This document shows, one piece after another, positions 32,229-49,901 of a stretch of 64,000 nucleotides of DNA. The stretch is from Gordius sp. MW1. Lineage: Eukaryota; Nematomorpha; Gordioida; Gordea; Gordiidae. The DNA is taken from contig OZ038531.1 in NCBI GenBank assembly GCA_964036665.1, forward strand, positions 18,848,168 through 18,912,167, written 5' to 3'. Every line of letters begins with the position of its first letter. Position 1 is the first letter of the stretch. Under the pieces are notes generated by a model. That model did not search any database and was not told the DNA's origin. It saw nothing but the letters and a program-made list of their open reading frames with translations. Position numbers and translations under genes: made by a program.

Positions 32229-34480
32229 AAAAACTCGGGCCTTCGGCCCTCGTGGAAAGGGGGAAGGGGGAAGGGGGAAGGGGAGTGGGGAAGGGAAGGG
32301 GGAACTCATCTACACTCCGTATAAATGTATCATATTTGCTATGCAATTTATGGGCGAGAAAGGTGGAAAGGGGTGAGAATGCCTATAGGCGGGGGGGGGG
32401 TATCAAATGTAAAATAATTAGTTAATTATTAAAATTGCATAGCAATTAATACAAATTTTCGATTTAATTAACAAAAATTGCCCTCTCCGGGATTCGAACT
32501 CACATTAGTAGAGCCAGCCTTTGTAGTGGCACGGGGAACCATATAAGTAGAGGTATAGGCCTTTGTAGGGGAGAGCATAGAGTAATTATCGATGTTAACC
32601 AATTGAATTGGGAGAAATTTTTTGTTGAATTTGAACAATTTTAATTAAAAAAATCAAAAATTTGGCCAATGGTCATTTTTTCCATTGGTCAGTACCAACA
32701 GATACTCTATAAGTCAATGATTGCCAAAAAAACGGGGGAAAAAAATTTTGATGCTCACTTTGGCCAATGGTCTTTTTTTTGCATTGGTCAGCAGCCAGCA
32801 CACGGTAAAAGTGGATATAAATTCATAAGAGTAAAAAAAACGAAAAAAAAATTTTCGAATCACATTTTGGCCAATGGTCATTTTTTTCCATTGGTCAGCA
32901 GCTAGGACACGGTAAAAGTGGATATAAATTCATAATAGTCAAAAAAAACGAAAAAAAGATTTTAGAATCACATTTTGTCCAATGGTCATTTTATTCCATT
33001 GGTCAGCAGCCAGCGGACGGCTAAAAAGTCATAATAGCAATGGTAGTAACAGGAACAATCATAATAGTCAAAAAAAACGAAAAAAATAATTTCGATTCAC
33101 ATTTTGGCCAATGGTCATTTTTTTCCATTGGTCAGCAGCCAGGACACGGTAAAAGTGGATATAAATTCATAATAGTAAAAAAAAACGAAAAAAAAATTTT
33201 CGAATCACATTTTGGCCAATGGTCATTTTATTCCATTGGTCAGCAGCCAGCGGAAGGCCAAAAAGTCATAATAGCAATGGTAGTAACAGGAACAATCATA
33301 ATAGTCAAAAAAAACGAAAAAAATAATTTCGATTCACATTTTGGCCAATGGTCATTTTTTCCATCGGTCAGGAGCCAGCGGACGGCCAAAAAGTTATAAT
33401 AGCATTGGTAGTAACAGGAACAATCATAATAGTCAAAAAAACAAAAAAAATAATTCCGATTCACATTTTGGCCAATGGTCATTTTTTCCATCGGTCAGGA
33501 GCCAGCGGACGGCCAAAAAGTTATAATAGCATTGGTAGTAACAGGAACGAAAAAAATAATTCCGATTCACATTTTGGCCAATGGTCATTTTTTCCATCGG
33601 TCAGTAGCCAGCGGACGGCTAAAAAGTTATAATAGCATTGGTAGTAACAGGAACAATCATAATAGTCAAAAAAAACGAAAAACAAATTTTCGAATCACAT
33701 TTTGGCCAATGGTTATTTTATTCCATTGGTCAGCAGCCAGCGGACGGCCAAAAAGTCATAATAGCAATGGTAGTAACAGGAACAATCATAATAGTCAAAA
33801 AAAACCCGGGTTTCGAACCCAAAAACTGGTTAAATTAACCGGGATTTGAACCTAAAAACTAGTTAAATTAATAATAGCAATATCTATACTGTTAAAAAAA
33901 GCGTGACAAGACATTCGGTGAAAGACATTCGGCGCGTGACAAGACATTCGGAAAATGGAAAGTGAGCCCATAAATTGCATAGCAATCAAAACTTTTGTAG
34001 GAGCACGGGACCCACATCAGTAGAGGCATAGGCCCTTGTAGTGGAGGGCATAGGGTAATTATCAATGTTAACCTATTCAAAAACGAACAAAAAATTTCGA
34101 TTTATTTGGCCAATGGTAATTTTTTCAATGATCAGTAGCCTGCGGACGGTCAAAAAGTGGTATTAACAAGAACAAAATATTAATTTAATTAACAGGGACC
34201 CATATCAGTAGATGCATAGGCCCTTGTAGTGGAGGGCATAGGGTAATTATCAATGTTAACCTATTCAAAACGAACAAAAAATTTCGATTTATTCGGCCAA
34301 TGGTAATTTTTTTCAATGGTCAGTAGCCTGCGAACGGTCAAAAAGTCATATTATCAATGGTATTAAAACAATATATTAATTTAATTTAAAAAAAGCTGGC
34401 GCCAATAACTTGGTGGACAACGGACGGACGGACAACGGACGGACAACCAAAAACGAGCCCATAAATTGCATAGCAATTAA
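32229..34480 (+). mobile_element. Composite satellite-bearing repeat, copy C (2.25 kb)
   Basis: Most complete plus-oriented copy. It starts CTCGGGCCTTCGGCCCTCG with GGGGAA tracts, then a GCTATGCAATTTATGGGCG block and a GGGATTCGAACTC block. GGGAGAAATTTTTTGTTGAA follows, then nine or ten satellite monomers (32655-33810), CCCGGGTTTCGAACCC and GCGTGACAAGACATTCGG repeats. Two GGGACCCATATCAGTAG-type units close it, before ACGAGCCCATAAATTGCATA. Confidence 0.8.
32655..33810 (+). repeat. Satellite array inside copy C
   Basis: About ten monomers of two interleaved subtypes: one with CAGCGGACGGCCAAAAAGTC plus AGTAACAGGAACAATCATAA, one shorter with GGACACGGTAAAAGTGGATA. One monomer (33530-33560) has an internal deletion. 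Confidence 0.9.
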
Positions 34481-34742
34481 TAATTAAAAAATATAGTTTT
34501 TCTCCCTAAAAACTGACCAATGTAAGAATTATAATTGTTATGTATGGTAATTATCCATACATTATTTTATTCATACAAAGTAGGGATAATGAAAGTTTTT
34601 TACACAAAAATATATTTAATCAATTAATAATGTGTTTTCCTCATAATCTCTTCTGTTGTTCTTTTCAACTAAGTACAGTTGTTACCCATCACTCACGCCT
34701 TTTATATTAACGTCAATTCTTCGATTCTCTTTGTCAATCGAC

Positions 34743-34985
34743 CAGGCGCGTAGCCAGGATTTTCTCTCGGGGGGGATTTCCAAAAAAATATTATAACATT
34801 TTTATTTCAACATCAAAATTATAAAATCTGGTATAAAACATAAAGAAAGTCATTATAAATAATTAACTTAGAAAGTTACGTTGCACAACTATAAAATACA
34901 AACGTTAGTTCTAAAACATATTTTTGTCATAAAAAATCTGCGGGGGGAATTTCCCGTTTCCCCCCCCCCGTCATTTACGCCACTG
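34743..34985. mobile_element. hAT-type MITE (CAGGCGCGTAGCC / CAGTGGCGTAAA ends)
   Basis: CAGGCGCGTAGCCAGGATTT ... TTTACGCCACTG, with flanks CAATCGAC / CAATCGAT (7 of 8). It is the same family as 35942-36191 but in opposite orientation. Confidence 0.85.
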
Positions 34986-35659
34986 CAATCGATTGTCATC
35001 GTCTAGCCATCTTGTTATTAAATTTCCACATCTGGTCGCTAGTTTTAAACGTCCTCCTCTCCCGGAACCTTTATTTCACATATACGACACCTCCTTTTTT
35101 TGCCGACATCTACTGCACTCAATAAATAAATATATGTATGTGTATTGTAATATTAAACGAAGTATAGGTGGCGCTTTAACTAAAGTTACTTAGTTTCATT
35201 AAATTAGTGTTTTTTATTGGCAATTTATTTCTTAGTATTTTTATCATTAAAATATAGACTAACGATATGTTATTACAAAATAATAGTTTGTATTAATTAT
35301 ATATTATAATTTCAATCGCAGAATCATAAAAATATATAATAAAAGCAAAATTGCAATGAAGTGCTAGTGCGGTCTTTTCTTTTGGTCATGTTTTAAAATG
35401 AAGTGGTTATTTCATTAATTAGAAGAGATACATTAGTTAACTGTAAGTTTAACGATGAATTTTTAGATTGATTATTTTATTAAAACTTTAAAAACAAATT
35501 ATTTCTTATGAATATAATTTTTTACACACAACACAATTTCAGAACATTAACAGTAAGTTTAACGATGAATATTAGTTTAGTTTCTTAAATAGTATAGAGT
35601 AGAGATAAAAATTTTTTACATATCAATTAAATTGAAATTACCCCAAATATATTTTGGTA

Positions 35660-35824
35660 CATGGGCGTGGCCAAGAGGGAGCAGGGAGGGGCGGCTGCCC
35701 CCTCTAAATTCAAAAATTTGTTAAAAATTATTAAAATGATGGCCAAAATTTCAAAAAAATGTTTATTTTGCCCCTCCCTAAATCATTTTTGCCCCCTCTA
35801 ATTCCAATGCTGGCTACGCCCATG
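35660..35824. mobile_element. hAT-type MITE (CATGGGCGTAGCC family)
   Basis: CATGGGCGTGGCC ... GGCTACGCCCATG. Flanks TTTTGGTA / TTTTTGTA (7 of 8). Confidence 0.83.
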
Positions 35825-35941
35825 TTTTTGTAAGATAATAAAACTTATATTGAAAAGCGGAATTGCAAAACATTAACCGTTATTTTAACGATGAATATTG
35901 GTTTGTTAAAAATGAATATTTGTTTATGTATGTGCTATTAG

Positions 35942-36191
35942 CAGTGGCGTAAATACGGGAGGGGAAAACGGGAAATCCCCCCCCCCCCCGATTTTTTATG
36001 AAAAAAAAATAATTTAGGTCTAAAGTTTATAATTTATAGTTGTGCAAGGTAACTGACCAAGTTAATTATTTATAATGACTTTCTTTATGTTTTATACCAG
36101 ATTTTATAATTTTGATGTTGAAATAAAAATGTTATAAACAATTTTTGGAAATTCCCCCCCCCCCCGGGAGAAAATCCTGGCTACGCGCCTG
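35942..36191. mobile_element. hAT-type MITE, inverse of 34743 copy
   Basis: CAGTGGCGTAAATACGGG ... AATCCTGGCTACGCGCCTG, flanked by an exact 8-bp duplication GCTATTAG (35934-35941, 36192-36199). Confidence 0.9.
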
Positions 36192-36479
36192 GCTATTAGT
36201 ATTGGTTTTACATATAAATTCATATGCATTATTAATATTAAATACATTATTGAAAGTTATGTTTATAATTCTATATTAAAAATAAATTCTGTTAACAAAA
36301 TTTGAATTAGGAGTTAATTAGGTTGTTAAAAAGTTATCCTATATCTTACAATAATGCATTTGAGATAATTTCTTCAATTGATATGTAAAAAATATAGTGC
36401 ATATGAATGCGCATTGTATAAAATCCATATGAATGCGGAGCTCTCTGATTTGTCAGACAAACAGACTTGTGTAGGCATG

Positions 36480-36780
36480 GCATTTTGGCCAGTGGGCATT
36501 TTTTTCTTTTATCAATAACCAGTAGACTGCCAAATAGCCTATAATTATAAATTATAATATAAAAAATCCGATATACACTTTAGCCAATCGTCATTTTTCT
36601 AATGGCCAGTGGTCAGCAGGTCAAAAAGCGTCTAAATAGATAAGTGCCAAATAATAAAAAAACTAAAAAAGTTCCAATCACACTTTGGCCAGTGGTCATT
36701 TTTTCCATTGGTCAGTAGCCAGCAGAATGCCAAAAAGCCTATGTTCTTAATCTTATAACAAGAACAATATATTATCAATG
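36480..36780 (+). repeat. Diverged satellite monomers
   Basis: Three old monomer-like segments (CATTTTGGCCAGTGGGCATT, CTTTAGCCAATCGTCATTTT, CACTTTGGCCAGTGGTCATT) in plus orientation, clearly more diverged than the arrays. Confidence 0.7.
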
Positions 36781-36877
36781 CAAAATTTAGAGCCATCTTG
36801 TTATTACATTTCCACAACTGTTGGCTAGTTTTAAACGTCCCCCTCTTCCGGAATTTCAAATTCACATATACGACAAT

Positions 36878-37109
36878 CATGGGCGTAGCCAGCTTTCGGA
36901 TTAGGGGGGGGGCGAGCAAAAAATATTCGCCGAGACTAAGTGAGAGCATAAATAAAAAAAAAAAAAAAAGGTCGACAATTTCAATTAGGGGGGGGGGGGG
37001 GCGAAACACTAATTTTTTCCAATTTTTACAAAAATTACATTGAAAAAAAAGAAAAACTCATTTAGGGGGGGGGGGGGGGCGGCCGCCCCCCCCCCTGCCT
37101 ACGCCCATG
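36878..37109. mobile_element. hAT-type MITE (CATGGGCGTAGCC family)
   Basis: CATGGGCGTAGCCAGC ... CTACGCCCATG, exact 8-bp duplication ACGACAAT (36870-36877, 37110-37117). The flanking host sequence (GCCATCTTGTTATTA ... CACATATACGACA) also occurs near 35005-35085, which gives an uninserted version of the left flank. Confidence 0.9.
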
Positions 37110-37117
37110 ACGACAAT

Positions 37118-39157
37118 AATGTTTAGCTTGCTAAACCAAATCATTAATAAAAAAAAAAAAAAAAATCATGGAAATACTCCACAGTGTTCGGTAAAAGTTA
37201 AATGATTTTGAAATCTTTGTAAATTGGATCAGAATATTGAAAACGTGCCTTCTCTTAAATAAAATTATTTTCTTTATAACATGGTTTGCATAAAGGGTAT
37301 AAGATAAGATACACAACCCTCAAACTTAATTGCTTGATACAGATGCAACATATTTTAATCAAATCACTCCTTTCTAATAAGCTGATTGGTGAGATTTAGG
37401 AGAAGGGCTCTTATAGTATGGCATTTTAGGTTGTCAAGCACAAAATAGGTGGTAAAATTTTACCTAAAATAAAGTTGGAGTTCCTACGATTCTATAGTGT
37501 GATACACTATTTATAAAAGGCTTGTAAGTATTTTTCACAATGTTAAGGCTCAAAGTTTTTCCAAATTATGTCAAAATTGTTGACTTATATAAACTAAAAC
37601 CTTCTAACGGTAATCTTGTTTTAGATTTCATTCAACTTATGCGTTAGTGAATATTATATTGCTCATCTGATTCACAAAAGTTAAAATCTATAGATTATAG
37701 CCCTGAGGTCTTTTTGTGATTGCTTCGCCATCATCAGACAAACGTCCACTCCACACTCTTCCCCGTTTTTATATAAAATATTTTATTTTATTATAATACA
37801 AATAATGATAATATTTATAAACGTCCATTTTATACGTACGTATGTAATGTATGTATATATATACGAGTTTGGGAGTTATTTATCGTACACAAGTATGCGG
37901 TAAATATATGGTATAATAATAGTATATTATATATATACGAAGAGAGTTTTGGTATAATTTAAAATAACATCGACCGTAATTTAAAGGGAGGGGGGCTGGG
38001 GCCGAGGTTCGTGATATAAAGCCAAAGTAATGAGGTTTAAGTCAAGCGCGCTATCCATAACTATATTGAAAGCCGATGATAATATTGATGGGAACATAGA
38101 GTCAAAAGGGGTAATAGCGAGGGAAGGAGACAGGGGGAAAAACTAGGCTACGAAATTTTGATTTTTTTTAAAAAAACAAAAGCGCGATAGGCCTTGCTTG
38201 GGTCATAACATACATCATAATGGCTAAAATTACACATTTTTGTAGTAGATGAATATAAAAATACCACACACGCCAAAGGTCATATCATAGCGTTTGCGTA
38301 CTTATTATACACAAATGGTTCGCTGTCTTTTGGGGTCGCTTTTTGATTAGATCAACTATATTGCTGTTATTAATTTTAACGACGGTCCTCCACACCGTAC
38401 GACGATAATAAATGAAATAAGAAAAAAGACAAATGATAATGAGGAACACTAACTACGGTCAGAAGGCTCACAAAAAAATGATTTATTAACGCGTTAAGGG
38501 GCGTGGTAATAGCTATAATATATTCGCACTAATGTGGTTAGAGATTTCTGGGCAAGTTCAGACTACTTGAGAATAGAAATGTTTAAAAAAAATAATAGAG
38601 AAATAGGATCTTTGGTGATGGTATCATGTCGCCGAGGGCTAGCTAGATAGTCAAAAATATAATCCGGCCTTTCCCATTCTATACTCGCACACTTACAGCG
38701 TCTCCGATTGAAAATGATGCGATGATAAAGAAAGCTATAAAAACATACGTACACGAGATGATGCGATAATGTACACACGTCTTTACAAGCAATTCTTAGG
38801 ACACGACAGAGGAGCGAGAAAGGGAAGCTAGGAGGGGGCAGGGCGGGGGTAAGTGTATACATCAGCGTAGGGAATTAAATGCTGCGAGCTACGGTGGGTG
38901 AGAGTTGACGAGAGAGAGCTAATTCTCCGATGGGGCAGAGGGGGTCTTAAGGACACTGATATCCGCATGAGAATAAAAAAAGTAGCCTCTCATTAATAAA
39001 TGTGCGTTGTTCATCGTGGCATATACGTGTAATAGTTGTTGATGTCGTGAGAGGTGATGATAAGGAGAGGAGGGGAGGAAATACATTGCACTGTGTGGGG
39101 GGCGAGTGTAAAACTGGGATGAGGTCGTAAGGGCTTGTTAGCCTCCGTGATGCCCCT
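37118..39157. other. Downstream of the G-alpha-q gene; no further gene seen
   Basis: Probably holds the 3' untranslated region of the minus-strand G-alpha-q gene at its right end. A candidate AATAAA (TTTATT on plus) lies near 38482. The stretch 38560-39150 is less AT-rich than its surroundings. No protein-like frame is convincing. Confidence 0.45.
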
Positions 39158-44897
<5,740 letters not shown>

Positions 44898-47750
44898 ATG
44901 GAAAAAGACGGATAAAAACTGCTATTAATTACGCAAAATAACAAAAAGATGCCTTTTTATTTGTCATATAATGACCCTTTTATAAAACACAGATTAAAAA
45001 ATATTTGAGTTATTATATAACATAGCGATTAACCAATAAACTTCTATATTGCACATTCGTAAATACAATTAAGTTTGGTAAAAACGAAAGAAAAATTAGT
45101 CATGTAATTTTGCAATAAATATTAGAGTTTGAATTAAAATGCTATTATTCCTTAATAAATTGTCCAATAAATATATACGTTGTAATTTATATAAATTAGA
45201 TAAAAGAATTTCTGTCATACTCATTAAATTCATATAACTATCAAAGATATATATAAATACCCGTATCAAATAATACAATTTTAAAATCTGCAAGTCTTAT
45301 ATTTACCTACATAATATTATTTTTACTACCGCTGGAGCTGGTGGGAAAATATATTATGGTATCTTGACAGGGTTTAACGAATTTGGTATCAGCATAGTAA
45401 AAGTGGTTTGGTCATTTTACAATATTTCTTTAATCACTATTTTTTATATTTTAAAGAAAAAACTAAATATAAATATTTTATCAATAAGAAACAGATAAGC
45501 TTGTATATTTGAAAATCCTAATTAGCTTTTGACTTTAATTTAACTTAATTTTGGCATATCCTTATCAAATATTTAGATATTTTAATAAGTTTAAGCCTAA
45601 ATGTTAAACTATTTATTGAATCCGTTACCCGAGTAAATAAAAATAAGTAGAAAAGGGAAAGACATAAAATATATGAAACTTTCTGTTTCCCCATTTGAAA
45701 AAATTAAAGTATTTGTCTTCACGAAAATGTATAAATCCTTAACATTTTCAACAAATTTTAACCAGCATTAATTTAATTATTTCAATACGAAAGCAAGACC
45801 AAAATTATATTAATTTGTTAATAGGAAAGCAATAAATTGTTCGACATTATCAAAATTTATAAGTTCAAGCGTTTCAAAACTTTAAATTCTCTTAACATCT
45901 TAAACTTATGTTGCTCTAATTCTCAGGGTATATACTCTTCTTTACACACTAAGTAAACCCAAACAATAATATCCTGGTCTGACCACAACAAAATTTAAAT
46001 TATATTTATACCTAACTTTAAGGTAAAATAGCGGAGGAAATTAGAGGCTGAAAATATTTTCCAATCGGATCTGTTTTGCATTATAGGGAATATAGTATTC
46101 CACTCATGATTAAGAGAATGGAGCTCAGAGAAAGTTTTGTGGATCCAGGATCCTCGACATTTTAGATTTTTAAGTTGGGGGGGGTCTCCATAGAATTGAT
46201 TTTAAGCATATGTTGAGACCATTTCGTCTAGTTTGGTGGGCTAGGAAGTTCCACTTACGTGCTATAATATTTAACAAATGTAATATACACCTATCAACAG
46301 CATAGGAAAATAAATATATTTTTCATCGCTTTTATGATATTTTACTTGTTTTTAATCTTTTACCGGCTCATTCAGTGTTTTGACAGTTTCTGTGCTTGAG
46401 ATAATTTAGATGGGTTAGCCATCGCTCGATATAAAAATGCATGTAACTTTGCCACCTATTTCACCAAATTTCTCAATATACTCTTGTTTGATTATGCAAC
46501 AATTGTAGGAATATAAAGCACCAAAATTAAAAAACTTCTGTTTTTAGCCTTACACGAAGGTCGAGTAATGCTAATCCCGAGATAGGCTAAACACTTAAGG
46601 CATCTTATCATCGCCAACGCATCTAGATATTAATTCCTTCTAATATAATAAAAAAAAAATTTAAAACGTTAGAAAATTTGGGTAAACTTTACATCCTAAA
46701 AATGATAAGTTAAAAAATTTTATATTTTTGACAATGATTCATAGAGGCCTATAGGAGATCATGTTCATGGAAACACTTTTTTAAAATTATTCATAAACAA
46801 TCAAATTTCATTTTTTCTTAGGTACAATGTTTATCAAATGTTAAATCCGCAACTAAAGTGTGACAAAGTCGTTCATTCAATCCCAGATACAACCTGGTTT
46901 TCTTCTTTTGGTTTGACTCTTTCGATCGGGCAAGTGCCGTGTCCTAATCTTCATAATTTTTATAACTTTTTACTTTCCATGTGACACGAATTCGTCCTCT
47001 TCCCCGGCACCTCCATGTCCGAATCGGGGTCAAAGTAGCAGAATGGTGAAAAAGTAGCAGAAAAATATGACTTTTAGATAATCAATATATTAGAATTAAA
47101 TCTCAAATGGGGAGAGAATTTGATGTGCTCCTAACCCTAATTCTAACCTAAAACCCTGACCTAAAACACTAACCTCCTGACTAATCTTGATCTGACCAAT
47201 TTGGCTGCTTTTTTTCTGCTACTTCTACCGGGTGCCTCCATGTCCAATGCTATTCAATTTATATTAGTGATGGGAAAAACCTAGGTGTGTGTCTGTTAAA
47301 CCAAGGTCAGCCTAAGGCTGAGTTAAAGGTTGATAGCAAACCTTCAAGATCTTTTGAACACCGAACTTATTAGCAAGGAACCTAACATATTAGCAAAGAC
47401 ACTAGTTAATAATCCATCTAAAACCTTTAGGTGGATACAGAAGCTTGATGCTTAGGCTATAGCGCAGACTAATTTAAACGCTATTAGGTGCATATCCTTA
47501 GGTTAGGTTAGGCAAGCTATAAGCTAAGGTCAATATTTTTATTTATACCCAACGATTTCGAGAAAATCATGTTTAAATTCTCTTTCTCTTATTTTTTATA
47601 ATTTTAAAAGCCAAAGCAATGTTTGGCCGGGCATAGCTAGTATATAAATGAGAACTAGTGCGTTGGTGATAGATGATCTTGAGTAAGCAGATTGGGAGAT
47701 TGGGGGGGGGGGGTCAACTCGGCTTATTAAGTTAGGGAAAAAATTAATTG
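44898..47750. other. Upstream of G-alpha-q; no gene recognised
   Basis: AT-rich. It should include the promoter and any 5' untranslated exon of the minus-strand gene, but no core promoter motif is convincing. Only simple AT sequence, short G tracts and CCTAA-type phrases near 47130-47170 are seen. Confidence 0.45.
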
Positions 47751-47761
47751 CTGGGTAAAAG

Positions 47762-48171
47762 CAGGGGTTTGAACCCGCCTAAAATAAAATCGGGTTCGTG
47801 TTCGGGTTTGGCATTAATTTTGAAATCGGGTTCGTGTTCAGGTTTGGCATAAATTTTGAAAACCGGTTCGGGTTCAAGAAAGAAGGTCTCGACTATCCAA
47901 ATCCAAAAATTTTCCTTACCAAAAATTTTCCTGAGAGCAAAAAAAAAGGTCTCGACTATCCAAAACCAAAATTCTATCCAAAATTTTCCTGGTAGCAAAA
48001 AAAAAGGTCTCGACTCAAAAATAAGGGGGGGGGGCTTAAAAACCCGAACCTTTTTTGTATTCATCGGGTTCGGGTTTTAAGGGTATTTTTAAAAACGGGT
48101 TGGGGTTTGGGTTCTGCAAAACATCAGGTTTTACCCGGTTCGGGTGGTTTCGGGTTCGGGACAAACCCCCG
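47762..48171. mobile_element. hAT-type element rich in GGGTTCGGGTT, copy 2
   Basis: CAGGGGTTTGAACCCG ... GACAAACCCCCG, with flanks GGTAAAAG / GGTAAAAT (7 of 8). The internal TCTCGACTATCC block is duplicated relative to copy 1 (31749-32086). Confidence 0.82.
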
Positions 48172-48341
48172 GGTAAAATTAGCCTTTAACCCCCATCGAA
48201 TCGATATATTACACATCTCAATTTGCATGCGAAATACTTCTAACATTAGCATTCCCCTGGGTAAAATTAGCCTTTAACCCCCATCGAATCGATATATTAC
48301 ACATCTCAATTTGCATGCGAAATACTTCTAACATTAGCATT
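48171..48341 (+). repeat. 88-bp tandem duplication
   Basis: GGGTAAAATTAGCC ... TAACATTAGCATT occurs twice in tandem with no difference I could find over about 83 bases. The first unit abuts the right end of the 47762-48171 element. Confidence 0.93.
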
Positions 48342-48474
48342 TAGGTCTTCTTCTAATTAGCGTCATTAAATAATTTCTCAAAACTTAAACTTACATCTAA
48401 AAGGCATCTGCCGCAGACGATAAATTTAATTACTTTAATACATTTTAAATTTAGACAAAAAAATTAGTTAAAAG

Positions 48475-49581
48475 TAGTGCTGTAAACGAACGCATTCAAA
48501 TTTTGTGAACGCGTTCATGAACGGCGTTCTTTTATTTTTTGGTGAACTTTGAACGTGAACGCGTTCCCTTTTTTGATGAGCGCGTTCAAATTTAACGTTC
48601 GTTCAATTTTAAAAACCCTTTTTTATTTTTATTTATTTAAAAATTAATGTTAATCCGAATTTTTAACAAAAAAATCTTATATTTTTTAATCAGCTGTTTT
48701 TCCTGTTTCCTATTACCAATTCCGAAATACTTTTAACAACATACTATAAACATAAAGTGCAAAAGAAGATAGGATTAAAGTTAATTAATTCGATATTATT
48801 AATTATAGTTTAATTTATAGGTTAATATGGACAATCATAATATTATATCGTCGTCATCTTCATATTCTGAATATTCAAAATCAGCAGATGAATATTTTCT
48901 TTTTATTTTTTAAGATTTCAACATATACATGAAGATCAATAACATCCAATGTTTAAGCTTCAATGGCCTTGGATTAAACTTCGAGAAAATGAACCTTTAA
49001 AGAATAATCTTTTAGTGTTATTGAAAAAAGGGATTCAAACCCCTAGAAATGATAACGAAAGAGCCGTCAATTCCGAAATATCATTTTTTGACGAGGAAGT
49101 AGAGGGGGGATTGGAGGATGATATTTTGTCGCAATTTTTTGAGCGGGGGACAAAACATTAAATGTTTTTAATAAATTTCCTCCTTTAAAAAATTTGTTTA
49201 TTACGTATAATACTCCAATCCCCTCATCTGCGGGTTTTTAGTATAGCTAATGCTGTATTAACTGCCAAGCGTTCCTGCTTATCAGACGACAATTTTGAGA
49301 AACAATTTTTATTAAAAATCAATAAAAAAAATTTTATAAATAATCTTTATATTCGCTCTATTAAATTATATTGATTTATAATTATATTGTCAAAATATAA
49401 CTATCATTTTTTATCATGGCTATTTATTGTATTAAAAAATTAAGACATTTATTTATATTTTTTCATTTCCTAAAAACTTTTTAAAAAAATTTATCATAAA
49501 ATTTTGAACGTTCGTAAACGCGTTCCTTTTTTTTAAACGAACGTGAACGCGTTCGATTTTTTACCAATGTTTACAGCACTA
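48475..49581 (+). mobile_element. 1.1-kb hAT deletion derivative (TAGTGCTGTAAACG ends)
   Basis: TAGTGCTGTAAACGAACGC ... CGTTTACAGCACTA-type ends with flanks GTTAAAAG / ATTAAAAG. Subterminal GAACGCGTTC palindromes occur repeatedly at both ends. The interior keeps a transposase C-terminus at 49210-49330 (TPIPSSAG, then VFSIANAVLTAKRSCLSDDN) with a small deletion and frameshift. Confidence 0.85.
49210..49330 (+). pseudogene. hAT transposase C-terminal remnant
   Basis: PIPSSA followed, in another frame, by VFSIANAVLTAKRS and LSDDNFEKQFLLK. This is the dimerisation segment of hAT transposases (P-x-S-A-x-x-E-R-x-F-S...L-x-x-x-N). The Glu-Arg portion has been lost. Confidence 0.7.
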
Positions 49582-49901
49582 ATTAAAAGTAACTACCTGC
49601 AATGCAACAAATATAACTTAAATTACAATGAATTTTGTATTTAAATTATACTGCCACCTAGAAAATAATTAAATTTAGTTATCCCGTCTTTTGTTGATCG
49701 ACATTATTGGGGGAGAGGGAGGGGTATTGTGTGTGTGCTGTTCAGAGACGTGCACGGGTGGCCCGAAACCAACCCGATGGTTGAAATTTTGAAATGCTTT
49801 CGCGTCGGGTTTGATTTAAAGAGTCGGGTCGGTCAATGGTTATGAATCTTACATTGCAAAATGCACGGGACGTATCTTATAAATAAATGCTATCGTATAG
49901 T

